In this document: piece by piece, positions 35,942-49,322 of the stretch
Numbering within the stretch: the first letter of the stretch is position 1
How the letters are laid out: every line of letters starts with the position of its first letter
Source: Phoronis australis
Lineage: Eukaryota > Phoronida > Phoronidae
Assembly: GCA_002633005.1 (NCBI GenBank)
Contig: NMRA01000288.1
Span: 198,300 to 262,299 of the forward strand
Direction: 5' to 3'
Length of the DNA stretch: 64,000 nt
Program-made: the position numbers and the translations under genes
The notes under the pieces: generated by a model
The model's input: the letters and a program-made list of their open reading frames with translations, nothing else
What the model was told of the DNA's origin: nothing
Database searches by the model: none

Positions 35942-37740
35942 TGGATTTGTAGCTCAATCTTTGAGGCAATGCCAGCTGAGATTTTTGCCAGCACGTATCA
36001 ACTCGCAAATTCGACCTGGAATTCCCAACGTAGAGCTGAGTTTTCACACTTCTTGGCAGATACCTGACAAGTATAAAGCAATTCGTGTGAATCCAGCCGA
36101 TATTTGGTTATTGTCTAATCAAGTTCAAAAGAACACTAACCGAGAACAGCCCTCCCGATGACTTGTCAACATGTCACGTGAACATGGGATAATGCAGAAT
36201 CGATCTTTGATGCGTTTCGTTGCCGATAACATTTTCGATTACTTTTAATTTCTGGATGAGCCTGACCGAAGCATAGCAGCGGTGTCTCGTCTAATTCTTA
36301 AACGATCAACTTACAAAACTTTGTGGTGGAAAAACATATTTATTTTTCATATAAGATGCCCTTGTTATCAAATACCCACGAAAATATCCCTGATATCGCA
36401 CTGCGACACTGGTCGGTCCCGTTGTTAGCGCGCAAGCGGTTCCGCGGCAGACGATCGTGCTTAGGAAATGTGCGTCTCGGCGTCTCGTTTTTTTTATTGC
36501 AAAAGACTGAAACCGTGAAAATGACAAACCTACTAATCGTCAAACTTTCAGCACAGTGGTATTTGAGAGGCCAATCAATTCTCCGCTACTCTCTCACGGT
36601 TTATAGAAATAGTATACGCACAAGGAACGTCGAGGCCCTCGTTCGCATCACGGCCTCGTTTCTTTTTCCCTGTTAAAACACAGCTTTCTTTACCTCCAGT
36701 TTTTAGGAACTGTCGACTGGGTTGAGAAATCTTCCTGGGCATGTGCCCGACCGTGATTAACGGGACGAACCGCGTTCATAACAAAGCGTAATTAGCGTCG
36801 AAGAAGCTGGCGCACTTGTAGCGGCTACTTGAACAGTCACTTGCGCGTGGTGGTGTTTTGCGGTTAGAACTACGTGTGCCTAGTCCGAGGTTAAATTGTG
36901 ATTTGGCCTACTGCATGTTTCGGAATAACAATTCTAAACTTTTGTTGATTGAATACACCCTAGTCGCATACAGCAACTGTTCTTAAAATTTCAAATAAAC
37001 TCCCGAATATGTAACCGAGCTAATACCACGAGGACCTTATTTATCTCGTTCATGGTAACGGTGTTTTGCTAAGATCTGTTTGAGTGACAGGTGACTCATA
37101 AGTATGTCGCACGCGCTGCCCCAAAAACAAACCAGTGTTACAAATACTGCAGCTGAGTCGTCTGTTTGGTGTTCGAACAGGAAAGATGTTGTGCACCAAT
37201 GGTTATTGCGAATAATCAGTCAAATAGATAAATTTCCTATCACAAAATTTGGTAAGTTGATTGTGTTTAGAGTCCGTAACCATGCGCACAACCAGAGGCG
37301 ATGCAGCTCCTATAGGAGCTCCATACGCCGGAAGCTTTTCGGCGAATTATGCCTCGCACTGGCTAAAGCATGAAAGTCACGTTGTTATAGATACCTTTTG
37401 CGTATGGAGGGACACCTCAAGAGGTTGGCGGTGTGTTTAATTCCTTCCAATTTGAACAAATACTCCCGTTATCGAACTTTTTGTTCGAGCAGTCACTCGT
37501 TCAGTTCCCAAAATCGTGAACTCACCATTTTTATACTGCGCACGCTCCAATTTTTACCGCACTCGCTAAGTGATGTGACTTCATGACCTCAATCTTTAAA
37601 TAGGTCAAAGGTGACCCATTGCGGTCTTGTCAGTCAAATGTTCGTTTCCAAAATGCCACCACTACTTGTCTTCAATTGGCGTTACTTGAAACTGATTGTA
37701 TTTCAATGAATTATTGTTTGTATTTGATAAAAATAAATGA
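35942..37740. other. Gene-free stretch
   Basis: No recognised gene. One possible first exon is visible: ATG at 37104, about 49 codons, then TTTG|GTAAGTT at about 37251, but no downstream exon or homology supports it. 37281 starts an unrelated 53-codon open frame. Confidence 0.35.
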
Positions 37741-38760
37741 TATTTCACTCGTTAAATATATATATGCGAGAATATGGACTCGTCCCTCTTATACCCCCAT
37801 CTTTCGGACTGGTCCAATAACCCCTTGTGTAGATTCGCATGCGGTCCTCCTGCACTCAAGGCACTAGGACATTCCATTTCCAGCCTCACTATTGGTTCGT
37901 TTGTATTACTGCCACGAGTTTGGTCAGCTCCTGGCTCCCATGGGCTGATGATTGTCACGTGTCATAGGGCTCCTTTGTTCTCAAGAAAGTTATATTTCCT
38001 GCCATCTGTACTTTGCTTTGCAGCACTTAGGTTCGAGCTAATCTCTCTTCATTTTTTGCGTTCTCCGATCCCAGTTCCTACGTTCCCGGTAAGCATGTTT
38101 TTATTCCTCCCTCCGCTCTGTCATGCCAGTTCACGGCCTTTCTCTGGGATCACCCTACGTCCGCTGGCTGGGCCATTTTGCCCTCAGCCATGCTCGGTCT
38201 CTTGACCTATTTCGCCTCGGGTTCGATCCCCGTCTTGTCAAGCCAATTCTTGGGCCTCTCGGGTACCACTCTAGCCCCCGGGACCCCGATCCAATCTCTG
38301 TCTCCTCACCCGTGTCTATTCGTGTGACTTTTGACAAGTTGGTGTCCTTTGGACTTTTTATTCGTTCTCCTGCCCATTTCACGTCACTTCCTCAAAATGG
38401 TTCCCGGTACGTGTAACTCGATCTCACCCCACCCATTTTTATCTTGTTCCCCTTATCTTGACTCCATCGTCTCCATACTTCTCCTATAATCGTTTATCTC
38501 CCCATGTACATATATTCTCATGTTTCATTTTATGTTCCCTCCTGTGTTTTGAAGTAGTAACCTTCAGTGGGCGGTACTACCCACCCACCTCTCCTGTCCA
38601 CTTCCATGCCCGTGGGTTCCTCCATCACCCTCTCAGCGTTCGTTTCCCCTTCGGTTTCTAACTCCGTCGTCCTAACCCTCTCCCTCAACCTCCCCGCCCT
38701 TTTTTACCGCCAGTTTCCCCCCTCCATTGAAGGCTGGGTGCGTGCATGGTAACATCGCTG
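37741..38760. repeat. Pyrimidine-rich dispersed repeat
   Basis: The start (ATATATGCGAGAATATGGAC...CCCCCATC) resembles 60040-60140 and 61545-61620, and ATGATTGTCACGTGTC near 37946 resembles 61828. This suggests a three-copy dispersed repeat. ORFs here are compositional. No reverse transcriptase or transposase seen. Confidence 0.5.
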
Positions 38761-39850
38761 TTTACGTTTTTGAGGACATCGTGCGCCAGAAGGCAATTGT
38801 TTATGCAGAGCAAACAACTGTGGACGAAACATAAAGGTTTATTGAGAGCTAAATAGAATGAAAGATGTCAGTACAAAAGGGCAGACGGCAGAGAGAGGGC
38901 GCTGACTACAGCGAAATGACATCTGGCGGACTGGCGGTGTGACTCTTTGCGCAGAAGTTCAAACCGCAATTCAAAATGATGTTGGCACTCGTTCCCATAA
39001 ATTCTAAGATTTCGGACACGGTCGATTTTCCGATCTTTCTCATATTTCTCGAATTTCGGACCGCCAGCATTGCCTATTTCTAAAATTTTAGGACAGGCTC
39101 AAAATATTTATAAATTCCCGAATTCTTACGTAAACATAAGTGCCACGTTTTATGTGAAATTTTCACTGAACTGTTCCCGCGCATCCTAATACGTCATTCG
39201 GCTAGGACAACGTTTCACGGATTTTTTTCGACAGGGTGTTTTTCAAACGGACTGCGAACAAAAAGTGGCGGGCGTTTGCACTCAGAGTTAGTTTGGATCT
39301 TTAACGACTTCGATATCAGTCTTATAGCAGGTCAGACGTAGCGGATACTTTTTCAACGACTGTCTTCCTTTTCACACACAGGCGTACTTAGCTTCTGGTC
39401 GTCCCCAATACACAATATAATACTACAAGGTACGACATTCGGGACAAGAAATTCCACTTCAGCCGTTCATCAAACACAAAACTCAATAAATTTACACAAA
39501 ACAGGGTTTCAACAAACCATTGGTAATTGTTCTTTCTTCTAATACTATTCACGGTGTCCTGCTCCAGCGAGATCGTAACAAATTCGCGGTCAAAGCACAA
39601 AAATGTTCCAAAAATCCGACGCATCAGTCCTCCATTGACGGTTCGAAGTCAAGCACGGTACGGCAATTGCCGATTTGTCACGGAGAGTCACAACATCGAT
39701 AACTCCACACCATTTCGTAACCTTCCTTGATGAACCGGCAATTGCCGTCCATCCGTAACTCATCGGATAATTCCGTACCGTCCTTGGCGAGTCTCTAAAA
39801 TGGTGACCCTATTGATAATGTCATGAACTTTATCTGCCTGCTCGAGTCAC
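38761..39850. other. Gene-free stretch
   Basis: Contains ATTTCGGAC-type repeats around 39005-39065 reminiscent of 5810-5935. No coding feature supported. Confidence 0.4.
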
Positions 39851-40500
39851 TGACTTGCCTGCAGGTGGCGCAACAATTAGTGGGAATAGTTGAATTAGTT
39901 GAAATGCATGTTCTGTGTCTGTCAAGTAAACAGCCGTTTGCTGATGTCATGATTGTTATCAGTCTGTTCCTGTAGGTGGCGCAGCGATTAGTGGGAATAG
40001 TTGAACTAGTTGAAATGCGTGTTCTGTGTCTGTCAAGTTGTGCGCCTGGTGAGCCTTTTGCCAGCGCCATGTGCTTTATCTGTCTGCCTTCAGGTGACAT
40101 AGTGATTAGTGGGAATAGTTGAATTAGTTGAAATGTGGGTTCTGTGTTACTGAAGCTGTGAGCCTGTAGCTGACATAATGTTTTTTATCAGCCTATCCCT
40201 GCAGGTGGCGCAGCGATTAGTGGGAATAGTTGAATAAGTTGAAATGCTTGTTCTGTGTCTCTCAGTTTGTGAACCTGGTAAGCCTTTTGCTGGCGTCACG
40301 TACTTTTTCAATCTGCCTGTAGGTGGCGTAGCGATTAGTGGGAATAGTTGAATTAGTTGAAATGTGTGTTCTCTGTCTCTCAAGTTGTGGTCCTGTTGCT
40401 GACTTCATGTTTGGTATCAGGTGTGCCTGCAGGTGGCGTAGCGATTAGTGGGAATAGTTGAATTAGTTGAAATGCGTTTTTGGAGTTTCTAAACTTGTGA
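39850..40500. repeat. Six-copy minisatellite, alternating 111- and 118-bp periods
   Basis: GGTGGCGC (or a close variant) followed by GATTAGTGGGAATAGTTGAA starts at about 39864, 39975, 40093, 40204, 40322 and 40432. Spacings are 111, 118, 111, 118 and 110, so the real unit is a dimer of about 229 bases. Confidence 0.88.
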
Positions 40501-41099
40501 GCCAGTTGATGATGTCATGTAGGTTCTCTGTACTACCGAATACGGCGACGCTCCACTCGTGCACTTCGCAGTCTTCTCACTTGCGACACAGTCTTGGATT
40601 TGTTGGAAACTTGTGCAAAGACACCCCAACCCTTGACGTATTGCCACAGCCTCCAACTACACAACGGTCAGGCATGGCATTCTTCTCCAAATATTCACTC
40701 CAGTTTAAATTTTGAAAAAACAAAAGTACTCCTCTTGGCAAACAGCAATGGACACTGTGGACTGACTCTGAAATGATCGGGTCACGTCCCTACTAACTAC
40801 TGTAACATGGTTATGGTAACACACAAGACCATGTGCATATGTGTCAAATTTCAGAGAATTAATGGGTAAAAGTTGCATAATAAACCGATTCTAACGAACA
40901 GAAAAATAAAATTACATTTGTGCCAGTTGTCCCGGTATAAACCTATGGACAGACTCGGCAGTGATCGGGTCACGTTCCTGATGTGACGTGTTTCAGAAGA
41001 TAGCCGAAGTTGAAAATTTTCTGTTCTCAAAATTTTGTGGGGAAGTGGGAGCGTGTTTTACACGAATAATAGAAGAATATGGGGTATGAAATAAAAAGA
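40501..41099. other. Gene-free stretch
   Basis: GATCGGGTCACGT occurs twice (about 40776 and 40963) in short similar contexts. No gene recognised. Confidence 0.4.
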
Positions 41100-41760
41100 A
41101 ATGGGGTTTATAAGCAAACTTTATTGACAGTCAACAAATGTGTATACATATTAACTACAATTAAATAGCTTTGAACTAATTACTATAAGGGATACATTTT
41201 GAATTTTTTAGAATATAAATAATTGAGATTTCTATGCATGCTAAATACACACAAAACGAATGTTCGTCTTTGATTTCATTTTAGCAACTTTAGTCCTCGG
41301 CATTTAAAAAAGAAGAGGGGGAAACTTTAACATTTAATGATTGATAAATAACTCAATGGAATGAAAACTCCTTGCACGTGATTGTTTGTCAAGGCTGTGG
41401 TGACTGATTAACACAAACATATTTACGTTACCCATAAACAATATTCCAGGTGGCATAGGTCTGACCGTACCTTTTCCAGGGGCAAGGGTATGCTCATTTT
41501 ACTCTTGAGCAAACTCAAGTTCATCTTTGCAAATTTCCATTCCGCGTTCAAGTTCCTTCGAGTCCACCACTCAGAAGTTGTGGCCCTTCTGCCGAGGTCA
41601 TTAAATGCAGGCTAGGATTAGCCAGTTATTCACCCCAACCGTTATGTTCTCGAGCATAGAATAAAATACACTTATCTTGATTTCACACAAAAGTAGAACA
41701 AAAATATGGAGTAAATAGACTAGACCCTATACCCAGGTATTCCTATCGCCATTCCAAGGC
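41100..41760. repeat. Detached piece of the duplicated backbone (copy-4 unit)
   Basis: Matches 7110-7740 and 25000-25530 (for example AACAATATTCCAGG and GGCATAGGTCT). It lies about 9 kb from the rest of the copy-4 backbone at 50480, with unrelated DNA between. Confidence 0.72.
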
Positions 41761-42086
41761 GGTAATGTACAACTTGTGGAGCAGTCGGGTCGTTAACCTG
41801 CGCTCCTTTATTGTTTCCCCCGACACCGCTGGAGTAGCCAGGAGTATTCAAAAGAGGGTGCTGGTCGCGAAATTGTTGGCGACCCATGATTGGCGTTGAA
41901 GCCCTGCGCAACCTGGAGGCACTGCATGACCGGGTGGGGGGGCTGAAATGAGTTTCTGCCTGGGAAACAGTCTTTGTAATGAACAAGGAGGTAGCCTCGT
42001 TGTGCGCCCCTTTGTTGTATTAAAGCCCAGCTATCCTATAATCTTAATTCGTAACCCAGCCATAAATCAGCATTCTCAATCTAAAT
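41761..42086. other. Gene-free stretch
   Basis: Divergent end of the backbone piece, then unique sequence. No feature supported. Confidence 0.4.
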
Positions 42087-42201
42087 ATACAAAACGTACC
42101 GAGAAAGGCGTACATGAAGTAATATCCCACGAGACATTATTACGCGTATAATGTCGAGTGGGACATTACTTCATGTACGCCACTCTCGGTACGTTTTGTA
42201 T
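42087..42201. mobile_element. Palindromic MITE, 57-bp arms
   Basis: Near-perfect inverted repeat running from ATACAAAACGTACCGAGA to the complementary TCTCGGTACGTTTTGTAT, with almost no loop (centre near 42144). If the ends are taken as CAAAACG and CGTTTTG it is flanked by TA on both sides, as for Tc1/mariner-type MITEs. The superfamily is tentative. Confidence 0.75.
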
Positions 42202-44735
42202 TTATCCCAAAGGCTTCCAATTCCTAAGTTTCCTTCATTTTTCCACAGATTTTTTAAATGCTTCACTCAGACTGTTCACGTGGCAGATCACATCCCATAT
42301 GTATATTCTTGAGCATTAAGCTGCAAGTTTTCTCTAGTAAAAGAAACAGTTTTAAATGTGACGATTTATTACTTGAAAAGAGATAACAGAGAGGAAAACA
42401 ACGGCAACTTAGCACTGAACTTGTAACGTCTCCTGAAAATAGTTAACAACAATATTTGATATTGCAGTTACCGTGGAACCGGTGCCTGAGATGCAAATGT
42501 TATAATGTCATTCCCTGGATAAGGTTTGAAATATTCAAAAGACCTAAGGATTGATGTGTGAGGGGGAAGCGAAAAATAAATGCCTGATGAGGAAGCAGAA
42601 AATGTGGGACTATCCGTGACGGATGAAATCGTCGTAGTGGTGAACCTTCCGGTACCCACGTTGGCAATTGTAATTCACAAGATGGGGCTCAGAGCCACTG
42701 GCCAGGATAACAAGCGTTTTGTGTTTAGAAATCAAAAAATCACAAGTCTAAATAACATAGATCTAGGTTCTCCTGTCTGTATCTCACGGAAAATACTTCG
42801 AAATTATCCGAACAGACCCCAAACTCCTGCCGAACTTTAGGCTACGGTGTGTCCAATTACCAATAAATCCGTAAGAGCGAAATAAAACAACACGTTTTTA
42901 GAAGAACTCGGTGTATTTTTAAGGGTTTTACATCGAAGTTTGATGATTTATTGGTGTTAAACGATGACTTCAAGCGATTAAGCTGACACCAGTAACCCGT
43001 GTTGTGAACTGCTGAACAGACTGCGTTAGAAACCGATGACGTCATTGGATAATTTCAACACCGGTGTCAGGTAACGCAACCGTACGTGTCGTTATGGAGT
43101 AGAACTACTCGATCTAAATTGATTCAAATTAGATTGTTTTTGGGTGGCATGCTCCTTTAATATGTATTCCAAAATCAGATGTTTTCTGTTCTTTAAAAAC
43201 AAACAAATACCTGTTCATATGTCGAAGTTGATATTGAAAATTTTGTATATTTGCACTGCTTGCTAACGAGCTCTCTGTTTTGTGACGAAACTTGTGCAAA
43301 AAAGTACAGTGCATAGTAACCAAAATATCAAACCTGTATGACTGAATTGCGTGTCCAACCTTTACCCAAAATTCAGAATTTCCCACTCGAAACCGAATAA
43401 AAATATACCCAACCGACCCCGTGTAGCATTAATTATGACCCCGTGAAAACTGACCCCGGTTAGTTTTTTCGAAAGGTCTAAGTTTAATGTGAAGAATATT
43501 CAGCAAATGAAAAAATGACCCCACGTCCGTGAAAACCTGTCCCGTCATTATACAACGGTTTCCCCGCAACAGGGGGTTGGGATAAGCAGACAGCGTGCGT
43601 GAGAGAACAATTTATTTAAAATTTCTCGGCTGAGGGTCGCGCAGTACGTATATAAGATTAAGGGCGGGGATGGAAAGGAACGGTCAGAAACAATGTGTGG
43701 GAGCGGGGCTGATCTGATTGTGAGCACACGGTGTGGGTATACTACAATACGCCAACAAGTGCCTGGTGCTTGATCGGAGGCACTTCAGATCCGTGAGAAA
43801 GGAATACCGTGCCTGAAAAAAGAATATTTGGATGTTGACAATTCCGAGCGGTGCACAGGAAAGGAACTGAGTCTGTGTTCTTTGCTTTTTACATTAATTA
43901 CGACGTTCTCCCGTTGAGTCTAACTTGTTAAGTTGTACATAACAACAAGTTGGGCGGATAACCGCTGTAGCCAATATCTTATACTGACGACTCACAAATA
44001 TAGGGTTGGAGGGTCAGCTCTCGTTTGTTCGATAATTGCTCTAATTCCCGATAAGATCGTATCTTATATCCCCACTGGGCTGTGCTGTTAAAAATAAGTT
44101 AAGTTATAAAATGTTTGAACATTAACCAATGACATTTCTGAATTTCCCATGAAATACTGGTCAAGCTTATAATTTTTGAATCACCTAACTCGCCCAACTA
44201 CAGTCGAAGTTGAGACAATCTATTCTGACCGAACGTACCAACGTATTGGGTTTGACTGTGTTCACATGTGATCGGTTATAAGCCTGGTAGATAATTTATC
44301 TGCATGTTGTCGTACCAGATAAAAGACTATGCTCGGCAGTTAACAAAGGAGCTATATGTTATCACTCGCTCACAACGCTGTACTGAACGGGAGAACGCCC
44401 TAAAGCGACACGAAATAAATGATAAATTTGCGCGATCTTAGTGGTTTCTCTTGAAGAAAACTAAAAAATAAAACGCTCGCAGTGGATTGACAGGCGTGCA
44501 ATCGCTCATGCCACTCGAAAATCTGCCACTGAATCTTAGAACTTGATATTTTCCCTATCGACTGAATAACTCTTAAAAAACGCATGTAAGTGCTACATCA
44601 CATGTTTTTGTATGTTTCTGGAAAAAATCACACTCTTCGGCTTCTTTATTTGTTACATATCGCGCTTTGAAAAGGACAAGTTACCCCGTTTGTTTACACG
44701 GCAATTAGCCGTGTCACGTGACTAGTAGCACTCTC
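42202..44735. other. Gene-free stretch
   Basis: Short open frames on both strands around 42468-42840 (86 codons on +, 63 on -) look protein-like but have no splice context, domain or partner copy. Nothing else seen. Confidence 0.35.
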
Positions 44736-45210
44736 CAATATGGCGTCCAGTGGTCAGCCAGAGACCGTAGAGAGGGAGACGTTTCACCTAGCGAAATCCT
44801 ATTGGACGGCCACTGGCGGCCATTGTTGTTTCATGGACCGTAGAGACGTCTGGCGGGTGTGTGTGCGAAAAAAGGAACTTATGGCTGGTACTCGTGGTCA
44901 GTGGTCACAGAGACAAGATATTTTATATGATCATGTAGTTCGTATAGATTTCCCACAGTTAATACTTCTGAGGTTAGTGCTGTGTCAAGTAACTTCAAAA
45001 CAAGATATGGCGGCTGCAGTTCCTAAAAAGAGGATCAAAGGAGCTTTTTGCGCTGCTGCAACAGTCACTTGAAAAATCGGGACTTGCACTTCTCCTCAAT
45101 GATAAAGACAGGTGAGATATACGAGTGATTGGAAGAATTCTTTCTGTGATAATGCTGCCAGTCAACCATTGATGTTGGCAGAGCAATTTGAACTTGTCTT
45201 ACCTTTAAGT
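44736..45210 (+). repeat. Repeat family copy 1 (contains a 110-codon ORF starting ATGGCG)
   Basis: An open frame from 44740 to 45072 starts in a good context after a CACGTGAC E-box, but its sequence is partly repeated at 46390-46800 and, inverted, near 49900-50060 (shared core CATTGTTGTTTCATGGACCG then GCGGGTGTGTGTG). That argues for a dispersed or duplicated repeat and against a gene. No protein domain recognised. Confidence 0.45.
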
Positions 45211-46389
45211 TTCAAGGCTTTATTTGATTACTCAAAGCAAAATTGTGGTAATCAGATACATGGCCGGGATGAAGGGTACTTGATTTTATGAATTACGCCG
45301 TTATTCAGTAGTAGTAACTGGTTCTCAAATGAATCTTGAATGAGGGACCCACCTATCAAACTATAACCGAAACCGCATGTGTTTCATGACTTAGGGCCTG
45401 CTGATAACTTGTGTTTCTATTCTATGATTGGATCTAAATTGTAATTTCTTTCATTTCTTCAATTCATTTTGTGTTTATACATTCAGATCCAAGAGATAGG
45501 TGATAAACGGCAAATGTGAGGATCTTCTAAGGACAAATGCTGTGATGTTAACTCAGTCCGGTAGACTAGTATGGGCTTAGGTCTTTACTGTGATGGGCCT
45601 TCATTGTACTTTGAAGGACCTATAATCCCAAGGGTCATTACTTGAAAAATATATCAATCAGGCGTTATTGCAAAGCAACACTACTACGAAGGGTGATTAC
45701 TTAGCTACATTAATGGGAAAGAGTGAGTGACGTTGCGTAGACAATATTGCTGATGCCACATAATTTTCCTGCATGTTGTATTTGTTGTAATGTAAATGAT
45801 ACTTTTTCAACCAATAGATCACAGCTACGCCACGAGTGAGCCCAGTGAAACACCCCCATCTACTGAGCACCATACAGTGCTGCTTTAGTAAAGCTCTTAG
45901 GTGAGGTAATAGGACATAATTGATAATGACCACAATTTCATCATCCATGACTGATGGTTTTGTTATACTTATTGTATTGCTACCTGAAGCTAACCTCTCT
46001 ACTTACTATAGTTATAAAAAGCGGACTCTGTTGTTTTTGATTTCATGACTTGAATGTATACTTCTATTGATTTGAAATGGTATTTTAAGTATTTGTTTGG
46101 TTTAACACACTTGGTATTTTTAAAGCCCTTTGATGAAAAAATATGCTGAAAATCAGAGGATGAGTCTTAGGCCAGGCTGTTTGCTAAAAATGTGGGTGTG
46201 GACAAGTACACAGTTGTAGGCAGTTAGTATGTGTAGATACCTTAAATGTATTTTTGTATTCATTCATTTCAGAAAGTTGTTGACTTGCATGAGAAAGTCA
46301 GTCAAGCGGGGATGCCGAAAAGTCTGCGCCCAGCGCTCCCTATTGTGCCTGTAACTGTAGAGGGAATTGTCAGTGGTGCTGTCGGATTA

Positions 46390-46800
46390 GGCATGGCGCC
46401 AGTAGCTGCAGCATCTTTTGTGCTACCATCAGAGACTGTAGATAGGGGAAAGTCCACCCAGCGAAATCCCATCGGACGGCCACTGGCGAACATTGTTGTT
46501 TCATGGACCGTAGAGACGTCTAGCGAGTGTGCGTGCAATAAACAAATGTGGCAAGGTATCAGTGATCCCGTCAGTAAAAAATCAATGGTGCTTTTTGCAC
46601 TGCCTACGGCTGCAGCAACAGTTAATTGAAAATTCTTGACTTATGCTTTTTGCTTCCTCAATGATTAAGATAGGTGATGTTCTTGCTTGAAACAGAGGAT
46701 ATTTTTGCGTGAAACTGTTGCCAGTCATTTAGTGATGGACTGGGTGATTTGAACTTAATGTCTTTACTGTTTCCTGCATTCGATTACTGATATAGAAAAT
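46390..46800 (+). repeat. Repeat family copy 2
   Basis: Second copy of 44736-45210 in the same orientation, from ATGGCGCCAGTAGC through TTTCATGGACCGTAGAGACG to GTTGCCAGTCATT. A frame of 118 codons runs from a good acceptor (TTCATTTCAG, ending 46272) to 46629, but the frame is not conserved with copy 1. Confidence 0.5.
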
Positions 46801-46899
46801 TATCATAAATTGTTTGCATGATTTTTAGAACTACTGATTAGTATATTCTATGCCCATTGATGCTTCTAGTTTTTTCATTTCATTCTGCAGTCTTAATAC

Positions 46900-47040
46900 A
46901 TTCAGATCTAAAAGATAATTATATTTACTATTATTTACTAATTTTATTATTGTTTTTATCATATATTTATTTTTATATCTATTCTTGATTATTTATTATT
47001 ATTATTTACTTTTGTTTATTTGCTATAAAATATTTCTTGT
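46900..47040. repeat. AT-rich low-complexity tract
   Basis: Runs of TATT and TTATTA with almost no G or C. Confidence 0.7.
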
Positions 47041-48960
47041 GATCTCATACAGTCAACATCCTGGCTGTCTTTGATCAATAATCTATATAATATGATCATG
47101 ATATGGACTTCAGTGCATAATTAATATTACTTTTATGCTTTGGTAACCTACTTGATTATTTGCCATAGGAAGTGGTGAAGGAAGTGTTCTTTTAAAGGCT
47201 CATTGAGCCATACATCTGTGAGCACTTCGGTAGTATGTGTAGTACCTTGGAAACTTGTTACACTCCAGTGACGACGTCGTTTGTTTAGATTTTTGTTTTG
47301 ACATGGGTCTTAAAACATCAAGTCAGGATATAAGGCGTCGTTATGGTGTTTACTTTGAAGTTGGCCTGCCGAACTAACTACAGATAGTTGATTTTAAAAA
47401 TATGACTGATTTACGAGAGCTGGAAAGCATCGTAAAAATAGCCGAAATGGATTGCGCATTCAATATGCGTTTTGGCTATTTTATGGGGGAATAGAGGCAG
47501 GTTTACTGGACTTCTGGCAGGAATAAAATCTCTTGCTGGTTTGGAACCCCTACCCCTCTTGCCTCCAGTTTCATTCACCACAACTAACCCCAATTCGCTA
47601 CCCATTTCAGATACCATCGGGCACGGATGCTTGGGGGGCAGTAAATCAGTCCCAAATAGCGACTCCACTGTTCCCTAAAACTACTACGTTTTTGGGAGTT
47701 TTCTACAATGAAGTCTCATTATGATTGAAATAAGTAGGGCTCTTTTCATGCAATGCGTCTAATTTAAGGACTAAGTCCCTAAAATGTTTTGACTGAATTA
47801 AGAGCTCAGTTTTTAGTAATATCATTATATAACGTCATAAGTCAAAAGAGGAACTCATAATCAAGATAAAAAGATAGAAAAACATAAAAACTGTGAGCAA
47901 AAAACAAAACAAGGATGAACAAAAGAAGTAAAAATAACATACACATGACGAACGTAGAAGTCCGAAATCAGTAAGAAAAAGGCTACAGTCTTGAGCGACA
48001 CTTGGCGAAACTAACGGAAAAGACAACGACGGAGATGATGACGAAGATGATGACGAATATGATGATGGTGGTGGCGATGATGAACAACATCACAACATTC
48101 ATATGACGAACTTAGATGTCATAAATCAATAAGAAATAGGCTACAGTCTAGTTCAGTAGAAGATAAACCAACATCAATGCAGCAAGAGCTTTCAACAAAG
48201 GAACAGCGTTATCAGAAAATCTCAAATAACTCAAAAAGTAGACGTCCTAGCGAAAAATGGAAAACATCTTCTGAAAGCCCGTTCAAAATTCTATCTGAAC
48301 TGATGGTATCGTCTAATTCCGTAAATTTTTCGAAAAAAAATAAATTTTGCGTTTGTACTTTAGAAATTCAATGTCAAATAACTCAAAAACGGTAAGTCTG
48401 AGAAAAAATTGTCGTAAGCCATTTTAAAGATTATAGTTCAAAGAATCTACATGCAAAAAATCACGTCTTTTTCTCTTCCCGTTTAAAATCGCACTCCAGA
48501 CGACTGAAAATGAGTCAACATGCGCCATATGCGCCATCTTGAAAGCAACTTCCGGTTTTTCGGCTTTGTATAATAGCATGTCAAAAGAAACTATTACCTG
48601 TAAAAATTCGAAGGCATTGGTCTTATAATACACCCTCTAGAGGAGAAAACGTTTTTAGGCCAAAATCGAGGTGCGCATGCGCGATCGCCGATATTTCCGC
48701 CATCTTTATCCTGAAGTGAATAATTTCCGGTATACCTGTAGCAAACTTCCGTTCCATTTACTGTGCCGATTCTTAGTTTTTTACGTAAAAAATTGTAGCC
48801 TCCAAAAGCATTTGAACCTTCAAATGGAAACAAAATGGCCGCCACAGCCGCCATCTTGGATCCGATTTTGACGAAAAACAATAGGCTTTTAGTACTTCTG
48901 GAAATACGTGTTATGTGTAAATTTCGTGATGATCGGACGAAAAGTGCGAACAAACAAAAA
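47041..48960. other. Gene-free stretch
   Basis: Includes GCCATCTT-rich, transposon-like sequence at 48480-48860. No gene, tRNA or intact element recognised. Confidence 0.4.
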
Positions 48961-48967
48961 AAAAAAA

Positions 48968-49128
48968 ACTTAGTGTCAGAGCAACATACTTGGCGAAATT
49001 TATTTCTCCAAGTAAAAACTTAGTGACAGAGCAACATACTTGGCGGAATTCGAAAAATTCCGCCAAGTAAAAAAAGAAACTTAGTGGAACAGCAACATAC
49101 TTGGCGAAATTTATTTCGCCTAGTAAAG
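48968..49128. repeat. Three tandem hairpin-bearing repeats
   Basis: Three copies of AACTTAGTG...AGCAACATACTTGGCG, each followed by a palindrome. The best is ACTTGGCGGAATTCG with its complement CCGCCAAGT (49040-49071). Preceded by an A-run, as at the end of many repeats. Confidence 0.72.
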
Positions 49129-49163
49129 ATGCCTAAAAGATTTACCAACTCAATTGAGTACAG

Positions 49164-49322
49164 GCGGACAAAGGGTGGGGTGGTCAAAGGGGTCTAGACC
49201 CCCCATTTTCCTTGATTGTAGTGATATCAATGCTAGAATTTTCAAATTGTTGACTTGGCCACCTTTCTTAAAAAATCATTATCTGACCCCCCCCCTCTTT
49301 AAAAAATCCTAGATATGACCCT
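49164..49322. mobile_element. Possible decayed hAT-like MITE
   Basis: CAGGCGGACAAAGGG at one end and the complement of CAGGGTCATATCTAGG at the other, with G-runs and C-runs just inside, as in the elements at 17558 and 23645. The flanking duplication (TTGAGTA/TTGGGTC) is only approximate. Confidence 0.4.

Noticed and set aside
36323-36676. 117-codon + strand frame
   Set aside because: No domain or signal peptide, and an equally open antisense frame.
37104-37251. Possible first exon with ATG and TTTG|GTAAGTT donor
   Set aside because: No downstream exon in phase, no domain and no paralogous copy; chance donor likely.
38155-38250. Possible tRNA: GGGTTCGATCCCC B-box
   Set aside because: No A box at the right distance and no acceptor or anticodon stem forms.
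48594-48953. 119-codon - strand frame
   Set aside because: Lies in GCCATCTT-rich repeat-like DNA; no domain or splice context.
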